The translations under genes were made by a program, and so were the position numbers. This document shows positions 1-5,677 of a stretch of 6,936 nucleotides of DNA, in pieces. This DNA comes from an uncultured Lachnospiraceae bacterium (GTDB taxonomy: Bacteria > Bacillota_A > Clostridia > Lachnospirales > Lachnospiraceae): assembly GCA_947564305.1 (NCBI GenBank), contig CANOBT010000246.1, positions 1 to 6,936 on the forward strand, read 5' to 3'. The notes below the pieces were generated by a model that saw only the letters and a list, made by a program, of their open reading frames with translations, did not search any database and was not told the origin of the DNA. Position 1 is the first letter of the stretch; every line of letters starts with the position of its first letter.

Positions 1-55
1 CGAAAGTCTTCAAAAGGTTTACTACTATGTGTGCAAGATTTTGTTCAAAGGAATC
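1..55. repeat. Left arm of a perfect 55-bp inverted repeat
   Basis: These 55 bases are the exact reverse complement of 222-276, with no mismatch. The arm begins at the first base of the window, so its true length to the left is unknown. The match stops at base 55/56, where this side continues as an ACP gene (minus strand) and the other side as the condensation gene. The 166 bp between the arms hold the end of the condensation gene and the start of the ACP gene. A perfect protein-coding repeat in opposite orientation suggests a fold-back join rather than a functional element. Confidence 0.97.
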
Positions 56-88
56 CTAAATCCTCTACAAATCTGGAATCCTCTGTAA
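2..88 (+). pseudogene. C-terminal fragment of a second, reversed copy of the condensation gene
   Basis: Reading the plus strand from base 2 gives ESLQKVYYYVCKILFKGI, identical to residues near the end of the minus-strand condensation protein. It then runs into unrelated residues (LNPLQIWNPL) and a TAA stop at 86-88. The unrelated tail is just the antisense of the ACP gene. The fragment has no start in the window. It is best seen as a by-product of the inverted repeat (fold-back artefact or local inverted duplication), not as a working gene. Confidence 0.6.
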
Positions 89-146
89 TCACATTTCTGT
101 CTACTTCTACATATTCACAAATAATATCTTTTAACTGCTCTAACAT
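45..146 (-). CDS. Acyl/peptidyl carrier protein, N-terminal part only, cut by the inverted repeat
   Basis: This is a short minus-strand frame with ATG at 146-144, preceded by GAGAGG about 9 bases upstream. It encodes MLEQLKDIICEY, then a segment ending in TEDSRFVEDLGF. The pattern (helix I, then an acidic stretch, then D-L-G-F) is the first 30 or so residues of an acyl carrier protein; in that family it is followed directly by D/N-S-L, whose Ser carries 4'-phosphopantetheine. Here the frame leaves the family pattern right after GF, at the edge of the inverted repeat, adds one Leu, and stops at 45-47 after 33 residues, against roughly 75-85 for a full ACP. The Ser and helices II-IV are therefore missing. 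The gene starts 30 bp after the condensation gene, so the two are probably co-transcribed and the ACP may supply that enzyme's substrate. The gene is probably intact in the organism and broken only in this assembly. A real truncation is possible. Confidence 0.75.
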   Translation of the reverse strand: MLEQLKDIICEYVEVDRNVITEDSRFVEDLGFL

Positions 147-176
147 ATCCTTCTACCTCTCTTCTGAATCTAACTG

Positions 177-1577
177 TCACACTTCTCTTATAATATCCCC
201 AACTGTCATATCCGGATTTTCGATTCCTTTGAACAAAATCTTGCACACATAGTAGTAAACCTTTTGAAGACTTTCGTAATTGAATACCCCTGTCTGATGT
301 TCAAAGCTGAAATTCAATCCATTGTCCTGCGCCCGATGCATAACCGTCAGATACAAGGCATGAGCAGCCGCGCCATTACTGTACCACGCAGATTTATACT
401 GGATATCGCCCAGACGGTCCAACCCCTTGTCCTTTGTCGTCAAAGGCTGATAGGTCAGTCCCAGCGGTTCATAAGTCTGCCCTGGAGTCAGGTTATAATA
501 ATTCCTGCGATATGCATAATATGCCGTAGGATCATAATTTGCATGGCGGAAAATCTGATTCTGTCCGTCACGGATAATCTTTAACCCCTCCAAAAATGTA
601 TCCGTCTCTTTCACTATCGTCCGGAATGGGAAACAATGGATTCTCGTACCGCCGCTCTTTTTCTCCGACAGAGTCGCCCGCCTTGCTACTGTCGTGGTAA
701 TAGATACGTCATCGTTTCCATTTTCTTTCTGCAGATAAGTCCTAAGCCCCATCATCAACAGGCACACCATGGAAATATGATGCTCCTCACAGAACTTCAT
801 GAGCCGTTCCGACGGATCGGCTTCCAGCTCAAACAGCGCAATATTCGCGTCCACATTGTCAGACGTATTGGTCACGGCGCGTAAGGAAGGATTTTTCGTC
901 TCAATTCGTTCTGCCTCCAGCTTCATCGGCCCAAATGTACTGTTGAAGATTGGCTCTGATGAGGAAATCAATTTTTCAAAAAATTCAATATCCCTCTTCT
1001 GTGCCTTGCTTCCCGCCTCATAGGCAAGGTCCTTTTCCAACTGCTGGATATAAGAAGACATTTCCTTCGGATACTCGATTCCCTCATATTTCATGTTGCA
1101 GTAAATCTCAATGATATCCTTCAAGAATAAAATCAAAGACTGTGCATCCATGGTCATATGGTCTACCAGAAGGTAGATGCCCTGAAATCCATCAGGAGTA
1201 ATGATCATCACCACCTTGTTTAATGGGGAATGATACCGTTCGAAAGGAATGGATGTCCATTCACGCATCCTGAATTCTGCTGCCCAGCCTTCCCAACCGG
1301 AAAAATCGAAAAATTCGATGTCACGTTCCTCTCTGTCTGCCACATACTGCCATACATTGCCTTCCTCATCTTCATGAAACCGAAGGCGCATGGACTCGCA
1401 ACGGGCATATGCCTGATAAACTGCTTCTTTCAATGCGCCAAAATCCAGGCTCTGCTGAATAGTCAGACTTGTTCCAATATTTAGTACCTGCTTTTTCGGG
1501 CAGAATTTCTGATAGTAAAAATGCAGTTTTTGTGCTGCTGTCAATGGGTACATTTTTATTCCGTTTATTATTTTCAT
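177..1577 (-). CDS. Free-standing NRPS-type condensation domain protein
   Basis: This 466-residue protein has the size and shape of one condensation domain, the chloramphenicol-acetyltransferase-like fold that joins a carrier-bound acyl or aminoacyl group to an amine or alcohol. Visible marks are the N-terminal YPLTAAQKLHFYY segment (residues 10-22, the usual 'PLT.aQ' entry), a HHxxxDG-like motif written DHMTMDA at 139-145 with the catalytic His140 and structural Asp144 kept, and the family ending SFEHQTGVFNYESLQ. No adenylation or carrier domain is fused. The ATG at 1577 is chosen because GAAAGGA lies about 9 bases upstream; a TTG start at 1604 would add nine residues that include this ribosome binding site. 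The stop is TGA at 177-179, and a carrier protein gene follows after 30 bp. The role in a thiotemplated amide/ester pathway follows from the family; substrate and product are not known. An acyltransferase of the same fold, such as the PapA type, is an alternative. Confidence 0.88.
   Translation of the reverse strand: MKIINGIKMYPLTAAQKLHFYYQKFCPKKQVLNIGTSLTIQQSLDFGALKEAVYQAYARCESMRLRFHEDEEGNVWQYVADREERDIEFFDFSGWEGWAAEFRMREWTSIPFERYHSPLNKVVMIITPDGFQGIYLLVDHMTMDAQSLILFLKDIIEIYCNMKYEGIEYPKEMSSYIQQLEKDLAYEAGSKAQKRDIEFFEKLISSSEPIFNSTFGPMKLEAERIETKNPSLRAVTNTSDNVDANIALFELEADPSERLMKFCEEHHISMVCLLMMGLRTYLQKENGNDDVSITTTVARRATLSEKKSGGTRIHCFPFRTIVKETDTFLEGLKIIRDGQNQIFRHANYDPTAYYAYRRNYYNLTPGQTYEPLGLTYQPLTTKDKGLDRLGDIQYKSAWYSNGAAAHALYLTVMHRAQDNGLNFSFEHQTGVFNYESLQKVYYYVCKILFKGIENPDMTVGDIIREV
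222..276. repeat. Right arm of the 55-bp inverted repeat, inside the condensation gene
   Basis: This arm is the exact reverse complement of bases 1-55. It lies inside the C-terminal coding part of the condensation gene, where it encodes the helix ESLQKVYYYVCKILFKGI. Because it reads naturally as the end of that domain, it is the original copy, and 1-55 is the displaced copy. Confidence 0.97.
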
Positions 1578-1619
1578 AGGAAATATTCCTTTCTTTGAAT
1601 ACAAAATTTAGACTGATTT

Positions 1620-2561
1620 CTATAGCACACTCTCCAGAAATTCTGTCAGCTTATTCTCCACTTCTTCAGTTGCCATATAATGAGACTCACAATGTCCGGC
1701 CCCGTGTACAATCAGCTTCTCTTTCCTGGATGCACAATTTTCATAAATTTTCTCACACATCCAGCAAGGCACAAAGCTGTCCTCATCTCCGTGGATGAAC
1801 AAAATAGGGACTGTCGCTTTTTTCACTTCTTCTGCTGCATTGCATTCCCGCAGTCCATATCCTGCCCGAGTCTTTACCATCTGGTCCGCCGTCTCCATGA
1901 TCGGTCTCGCCGGAAGATGGTATTCGTTTTTCAGCACATGAGTAAATACATCCCAGGCCGATGTAAATGCACAATCTGAAATGATTCCTTTCACGGAAGA
2001 AGGCAGTTCCAATCCGCTGGTCATCAATACGGTCGCGCCTCCCATGGAAGTCCCATGCAGTAAAATCTGACAATCTTCCCCCAGCCGCTTCTGTGTATAT
2101 TGAATCCACTGAAGAGCATCCTTTCTGTCAAGACATCCGAATCCGATATACTCTCCTTCGCTCTCCCCGTGCGCTCTCTGGTCCACAAGGAGCATGTCAT
2201 ATCCACGGGGCAGATAATAGTTGGAGAGACCAATAAAACCGCTGACTCCATTGCTTGTATATCCGTGGAAACAGATGACAACTTTCTTAGAACTTTCCTG
2301 TGCCGGGAAATAAGTACCATGCAGCTTTAATCCGTCATCGGATTGTATGTACACATCCTCATGAGGCTGTTCCAGCATCCATTTCTTCCATTTCACAATC
2401 TTTGGCATATATCTATCCCAATCAGTTCCGGACATCTCCTTGGTCCGCTCTGTCTTTGCATTCTGACGAATCATAGTCCTTCGGAAAAAATATTCCGTGA
2501 TCCCTAAGTCTGCCGCTGCTAAGGTGCCCATTCCCAGCAGTGCCTTCCATCCATTATTCAT
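1620..2561 (-). CDS. Alpha/beta hydrolase (serine esterase/thioesterase-like) with hydrophobic N-terminus
   Basis: This 313-residue protein has the alpha/beta hydrolase fold. The oxyanion-side motif is FHGYTSNG (98-105), the nucleophile elbow is HGTSMGG with Ser172, the acid is Asp261 in HGDEDSFVP, and the His is His290 in GAGHCESH, so the triad looks complete. Residues about 5-26 are mostly hydrophobic and followed by basic residues, which could make a membrane anchor; an Asp at 18 weakens that idea. The fold and layout resemble the YqkD-like hydrolases of Firmicutes. The ATG at 2561 has AGGAG 8 bases upstream. The gene sits 46 bp after the SCP2-like gene and 42 bp before the condensation gene, so it is likely in the same transcript. 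By context it could release or trim an acylated product, but sequence alone does not distinguish esterase, thioesterase or peptidase. Confidence 0.88.
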   Translation of the reverse strand: MNNGWKALLGMGTLAAADLGITEYFFRRTMIRQNAKTERTKEMSGTDWDRYMPKIVKWKKWMLEQPHEDVYIQSDDGLKLHGTYFPAQESSKKVVICFHGYTSNGVSGFIGLSNYYLPRGYDMLLVDQRAHGESEGEYIGFGCLDRKDALQWIQYTQKRLGEDCQILLHGTSMGGATVLMTSGLELPSSVKGIISDCAFTSAWDVFTHVLKNEYHLPARPIMETADQMVKTRAGYGLRECNAAEEVKKATVPILFIHGDEDSFVPCWMCEKIYENCASRKEKLIVHGAGHCESHYMATEEVENKLTEFLESVL

Positions 2562-2607
2562 TCAAACCACTCCTATTTTTGTAACCACTTACAATGCAAG
2601 TGATTAC

Positions 2608-2931
2608 CTACTTCTTTGCAAACTCCTGAAGTTTCAACGCCTTATCGAAATCTCCCTCTACTTTCAATTTGCCGATTGTAAAAGCATGTACTGCATTCAG
2701 TTTTCCTTTTACAATCTTCAAGAGCGTATCCGCCGTACAAGTAAATAACACATCCCTGTCATAGTATTCATAAGGCTCAATGTACAACTTTCCATCCGAA
2801 ATCTCGGCGTAAAAAGCACCTTCTGCTTCTCCTTGAATATTAAACTGATAAGCAATATGCTCCTTGACGTGGCTTACATCCGCCGTGCTGAATATATCTC
2901 TGATTTCCTGCACCAGCTCTTCATATGTCAT
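2608..2931 (-). CDS. Small SCP2-like sterol/lipid-carrier domain protein
   Basis: This 107-residue protein consists of one SCP2-type domain, a fold that holds lipids or other hydrophobic ligands in a tunnel. The C-terminal half carries the usual marks: a helix DTLLKIVKGKLNAVHAFTIG (68-87) followed by GKLKVEGDFDKALKL (87-101). The first half has the strands FNIQGEAEGAFYAEI (30-44) and GKLYIEP (47-53). No signal peptide is seen, so it is probably cytosolic. The start at 2931 is preferred because GGAGG lies 8 bases upstream; an ATG at 2946 would add MEEIN but has no clear ribosome binding site and would overlap that GGAGG. It is the first gene of the minus-strand run and faces the operator region. 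It may carry a lipid substrate or product of the pathway, or act as an accessory lipid-binding protein; ligand unknown. Confidence 0.85.
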   Translation of the reverse strand: MTYEELVQEIRDIFSTADVSHVKEHIAYQFNIQGEAEGAFYAEISDGKLYIEPYEYYDRDVLFTCTADTLLKIVKGKLNAVHAFTIGKLKVEGDFDKALKLQEFAKK

Positions 2932-3040
2932 ATTTATTTCCTCCATTTTCCAGAGTACTCTTATGAAAACTTTAATTCCTTCTTCCCGGCAGGCTTTTCA
3001 AAAGCACTCTTTTCCCTGTCTGCATAGAAGCAGTTTTATT

Positions 3041-3057
3041 TTCGACCATTGGTCGAA
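3041..3057. promoter_or_regulatory. Perfect 17-bp palindrome, likely TetR-family operator O1
   Basis: TTCGACCATTGGTCGAA is a perfect palindrome with 8-bp arms around one central base. It lies just downstream of the predicted minus-strand start point (about 3065), where bound protein would block transcription. It shares TTCGACC-N3-GGTC with the second site at 3085-3101. TetR-family proteins commonly bind such sites next to their own divergent gene. Confidence 0.75.
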
Positions 3058-3071
3058 TCAGGCTTTTCTTT

Positions 3072-3100
3072 ACGATAGCACTTTTTCGACCGCCGGTCAA
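3072..3100 (-). promoter_or_regulatory. Predicted promoter of the minus-strand operon
   Basis: Reading the minus strand, TTGACC (3100-3095) is followed by a 17-base spacer and TATCGT (3077-3072), a good -35 and a moderate -10. Transcription would begin near 3065, leaving a leader of about 135 bases before the SCP2-like gene. The -35 lies within the second GACC-N3-GGTC palindrome, so a bound repressor would block RNA polymerase. Confidence 0.6.
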
Positions 3101-3101
3101 G
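3085..3101. promoter_or_regulatory. Imperfect 17-bp palindrome, likely TetR-family operator O2
   Basis: TTCGACCGCCGGTCAAG repeats the O1 pattern with the core CGACC...GGTC kept; only two outer base pairs are imperfect. It covers the -35 of the predicted minus-strand promoter. Its centre is 44 bp from that of O1, close to four helical turns, so two dimers would sit on the same face of the DNA. Confidence 0.7.
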
Positions 3102-3146
3102 TTATTTTATTTTTTTTCGAATTTTTGATGATTTTTCCTAATTTTG

Positions 3147-3155
3147 TGTTACAAT
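3147..3155 (+). promoter_or_regulatory. Predicted extended -10 promoter of the TetR gene
   Basis: TGTTACAAT is an extended -10 element (TGn followed by TACAAT at 3150-3155). A TTGATG at 3125-3130 could serve as -35 but the 19-base spacer is long, so the extended -10 probably matters more. The start would be near 3162, about 60 bases before the regulator's ATG. Both palindromes lie upstream of this promoter, so strong self-repression is not obvious from position alone. Confidence 0.5.
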
Positions 3156-3222
3156 ATCGCATAGAGAATAGGTAGAAGTACTGTGGACAATGACAAAAGA
3201 AGGAATCGTGGGGTAAAACATT

Positions 3223-3834
3223 ATGCATAATAACAAGAAGACTGACCTGATTTTAGACTCCATGCAGAAATTAATGCAAAAGAAGGAGGCAAAGTCTATT
3301 TCTGTCAGCGACATCGCCAGGGAAGCCGGAATCGGCAAAGGAAGTATTTACTACTATTTCAAATCAAAAGAAGAGATTGTGGATGCGGTCATAGAACGAT
3401 CTTATTCTAAAGCAATCAAAAAAGCAGAAGAATTGGTACAAAATCCGGAACTAGATGCACAGACAAAGATGGAGATCATCTTTCGTACCTGCCGTGATTC
3501 CTCTATCGAGCTCTCCCGTCAGGAGGCGGGCAGTTATCTGGAGCTCCAACAAAGCGCCCTGCTGCATCAGCAGTATATCTATATCATGATACGAAATCTC
3601 CGGCCCATCCTGGCCGATATTATCCGCCAGGGAAATGAGGAGGGTACCATTACCTGTAAATCACCGGACGAGGCAGCCGAGATAGTGTTAATCATCTTAA
3701 CCATCAAATTTGACAAATATCTTTCTAGCTCCGATACCATGCAGACCCAAAAGACTCTGGATGTATTCACCTATATGCTAGAGACAAGTTTTCATATAGA
3801 GAAAGGCAGACTGGATTATATCTGGGCTGAATAA
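3223..3834 (+). CDS. TetR/AcrR-family transcriptional regulator
   Basis: This 203-residue protein has the TetR plan: an N-terminal DNA-binding domain with the helix-turn-helix SVSDIAREAGIGKGSIYYYF (27-46) followed by KSKEEIVDAVIERSY, then an all-helical ligand-binding and dimerisation domain. Full family length, no sign of damage. The ATG at 3223 has a weak GTGGGG about 9 bases upstream, with AGGAA further off. It is divergent from the SCP2-hydrolase-condensation-ACP run, and two matching palindromes lie in the space between, so it most likely represses that run and is released by a small ligand, perhaps a fatty acyl compound or the pathway product. The ligand is a guess. The next plus-strand gene starts 26 bp after its stop and may be co-transcribed. 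Confidence 0.92.
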   Translation: MHNNKKTDLILDSMQKLMQKKEAKSISVSDIAREAGIGKGSIYYYFKSKEEIVDAVIERSYSKAIKKAEELVQNPELDAQTKMEIIFRTCRDSSIELSRQEAGSYLELQQSALLHQQYIYIMIRNLRPILADIIRQGNEEGTITCKSPDEAAEIVLIILTIKFDKYLSSSDTMQTQKTLDVFTYMLETSFHIEKGRLDYIWAE

Positions 3835-3860
3835 GCACTTCAGAAAGGAGAACAAATCCT

Positions 3861-4295
3861 ATGAGCGACATAAAAACTTCCTATTTTTCTGTACTGGATA
3901 ATGAAAATATGTTTGAAGATTCCGGACACCGGACCCGTTTTAAAGAGCTCCTTGACTGCTATGCAGACTTCCCATTTTTTACAAAAGGACTCTGTAAATG
4001 CATGTATCTTTCTGCCTGGGATGAAGAACATTTCTGCATTATGCTGGAAATACTGACTGATATGAGTCTCGGCGGAGATGCAACCACCCATGAGATGCGC
4101 ATCAAAGGCGATGCGTTGGCGGAGGAACAGCTCGATGCCGAATATTATGTATACCAACTTTCCAATGCCTTTCTTGACGGTACCTCTTATCAACTGCCGG
4201 AGCATACAAACCTTCCTTCAGATATCAGGCATATTATTTCACGCGCCTTACAGGCTGCTGCATTGATTGATGCAATACAGCCATCTGTTCCATAA
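3861..4295 (+). CDS. Hypothetical protein of 144 residues, unrecognised
   Basis: I do not recognise this protein. It begins MSDIKTSYFSVLDNENMFED, has AAAGGAG 10 bases before its ATG, and ends at TAA 4293-4295. Four cysteines are spread through it (33, 45, 47, 59), two as a CKC pair within GLCKCMYLSAW. It has many aromatic and acidic residues and a helix-like C-terminal part (HIISRALQAAALIDAI). No signal peptide, membrane segment or repeat is seen, so it is probably a soluble cytosolic protein. It sits 26 bp after the TetR gene and 146 bp before the Fe-S flavoprotein gene. The strong ribosome binding site, clean full-length frame and compositional likeness to its neighbours support a real gene. 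Metal or cofactor binding by the cysteines is possible but unproven. Confidence 0.8.
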   Translation: MSDIKTSYFSVLDNENMFEDSGHRTRFKELLDCYADFPFFTKGLCKCMYLSAWDEEHFCIMLEILTDMSLGGDATTHEMRIKGDALAEEQLDAEYYVYQLSNAFLDGTSYQLPEHTNLPSDIRHIISRALQAAALIDAIQPSVP

Positions 4296-4301
4296 GGTAA
4301 C

Positions 4302-4323
4302 ATGCTGCCTTTTATAACAGCAT
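4302..4323 (+). terminator. Weak hairpin after the 144-residue gene, possible terminator
   Basis: ATGCTG (4302-4307) can pair with CAGCAT (4318-4323) across a 10-base loop, followed by TTGTTTT. The stem is only 6 bp and the T-run is interrupted, so this is a weak candidate. It would end a TetR plus hypothetical-gene transcript. Confidence 0.3.
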
Positions 4324-4359
4324 TTGTTTTGCCGGATTCTTGTCTTTACATGAATGATT

Positions 4360-4389
4360 TTGCCGTTTTCTGTACATCATTTCTATAAA
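4360..4389 (+). promoter_or_regulatory. Predicted promoter of the GltD-like oxidoreductase gene
   Basis: TTGCCG (4360-4365) is followed by an 18-base spacer and TATAAA (4384-4389). Transcription would begin near 4396, about 45 bases before the ATG. TTTTGCCG occurs twice, 31 bases apart (4327-4334 and 4358-4365), and the second copy contains the -35. Confidence 0.45.
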
Positions 4390-4441
4390 AGAATGTAATC
4401 ATGTTTCCGGATGGATGCATGAATTCTGAAAGGAGGATAAA

Positions 4442-5662
4442 ATGGCAACTCATGTGATCGACGAGGCGAAAAGATGTCTCAACTGTAAAAAACCACGCTG
4501 CCGGGAAGGCTGCCCTATCCATACGAATATTCCGGAGATGATACAGCTTCTTCTAAATCAGGATTTGACGCAGGCGGCTGACATGTTATTTTCCAATAAT
4601 CCATTGTCTGCCATCTGCTCTCTGGTCTGCGACCACGAAAAGCAGTGTGAGGGGCATTGTGTTCTTGGAATCAAAGGTTCACCCATTCATATTTCTTCCA
4701 TCGAAAACTATATTTCGGATTCTTGCTTTGAAAGAATCAAACTGGAGATGAAGCCGCCGAACGGAAAAAAGGCAGGGGTCATCGGCGCAGGACCTGCCGG
4801 AATTACTATTGCCATTATTCTTGCCAGCCGCGGCTATAAAATTACTGTATTTGAAATCCGTGAAAAAATCGGAGGCATCATGCGATATGGGATTCCTGAA
4901 TTTCGCCTTCCCAAATCTCTGCTGGACCGTTATTATAAAAAGATGCGGGAAATGGGAATCCTTTTTCGCCCCAACTTTGCCATTGGCGGGTCTGTGAGCC
5001 TGCAGGACCTTCTGAACGATGGCTACCGCTCTATTTTCGTGGGAACCGGTGCATGGCGTCCGAAAAGGCTCTTGATTCCCGGCGAAACTTTCGGAAATGT
5101 TCACTATGCTATCAACTATCTGAACAATCCGGACGTCTATGATCTTGGAGATAAGGTGGCTGTCATTGGAGCCGGGAACGCTGCCATGGATGTCGCCCGC
5201 ACCGCGATACGAAAAGGAGCAAAGGATGTCACTGTTTTCTCTGTTACAGAAACACCGGCTGCCTCTCCGAAGGAGGTAGAATATGCACTGATTGACGGGG
5301 TACATTTTGAATATCTGCAGACCGCAATAGAAATTAAAGATGATGGACTGATCGTATGTGATGTGGAATGGACAGAAGATGGTGACATGAAGAAAAAAGA
5401 AGAAACAGCACGGCTGTTTCCTGTTGACACCATTATCATTTCCATCTCCCAAAAGCCCCAGGACCGGTTGGTAAACCGGGATAAAGGGCTGAAAACAGAT
5501 GACCAGGGACTTCTGGTGACGAATGAAAATGGCGAAACTACCATACCAGGAATTTTCGCCTCCGGCGATGTGGTCACCGGGGCGAAAACCGTGGTAGAAG
5601 CCGTGAAATATTCTAAAAAAATCGCAGATGCGATGGACCAGTATATGCAGGGGCTCGTTTAA
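4442..5662 (+). CDS. GltD-like NAD(P)-dependent Fe-S/FAD oxidoreductase, free-standing
   Basis: This 406-residue protein matches the glutamate synthase small-subunit superfamily (GltD, NfnB/SudA, PreT). An N-terminal Fer4_20-type domain has eight cysteines in two groups (12, 15, 20, 24 and 59, 63, 69, 73), as needed for two [4Fe-4S] clusters. An FAD site GAGPAG follows at 115-120, then MRYGIPEFRLPKSLLDRY (147-164), an NAD(P) site VIGAGNAAMD (241-250), and a second FAD contact IFASGDVVTGAKTVVEA (371-387). It would pass electrons between NAD(P)H, FAD and the clusters. The start is firm: AGGAGG ends 5 bases before the ATG. No GltB-like large subunit or other partner lies in the window, and the protein is slightly shorter than a typical GltD (about 450-480 residues), so it should not be called glutamate synthase. 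An NADPH-dependent reductase for an unknown acceptor fits better. Confidence 0.88.
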   Translation: MATHVIDEAKRCLNCKKPRCREGCPIHTNIPEMIQLLLNQDLTQAADMLFSNNPLSAICSLVCDHEKQCEGHCVLGIKGSPIHISSIENYISDSCFERIKLEMKPPNGKKAGVIGAGPAGITIAIILASRGYKITVFEIREKIGGIMRYGIPEFRLPKSLLDRYYKKMREMGILFRPNFAIGGSVSLQDLLNDGYRSIFVGTGAWRPKRLLIPGETFGNVHYAINYLNNPDVYDLGDKVAVIGAGNAAMDVARTAIRKGAKDVTVFSVTETPAASPKEVEYALIDGVHFEYLQTAIEIKDDGLIVCDVEWTEDGDMKKKEETARLFPVDTIIISISQKPQDRLVNRDKGLKTDDQGLLVTNENGETTIPGIFASGDVVTGAKTVVEAVKYSKKIADAMDQYMQGLV

Positions 5663-5677
5663 GTCCCTGTTTCCTTT
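5648..5677 (+). terminator. Intrinsic terminator overlapping the stop of the GltD-like gene
   Basis: CAGGGGCT (5648-5655) pairs with AGTCCCTG (5662-5669), 8 bp with one G-U pair in RNA, across a 6-base loop, followed by TTTCCTTT. The stem begins inside the last codons and the loop contains most of the TAA. No T-run follows on the minus strand, so it serves the plus-strand gene only; the convergent cytidine deaminase gene ends within its tail. Confidence 0.65.

Noticed and set aside
1..276. Invertible promoter or phase-variation switch
   Set aside because: No recombinase gene lies nearby, the arms are coding sequence, and one arm wrecks a conserved gene; a fold-back join explains it more simply.
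1..276. Insertion sequence with terminal inverted repeats
   Set aside because: The 166 bp between the arms are the end of the condensation gene and the start of the ACP gene; there is no transposase and no target duplication.
1578..1604. TTG start that would add nine residues to the condensation protein
   Set aside because: The added codons contain the GAAAGGA ribosome binding site for the ATG at 1577, which is the better start.
2932..2946. ATG at 2946 adding MEEIN to the SCP2-like protein
   Set aside because: It lacks an upstream ribosome binding site, and the GGAGG for the ATG at 2931 overlaps its first codons.
4679..5452. A 257-codon open frame on the minus strand
   Set aside because: It lies fully antisense to the GltD-like gene, whose motifs are unmistakable; its own translation has no family pattern and a low-complexity poly-Phe run.
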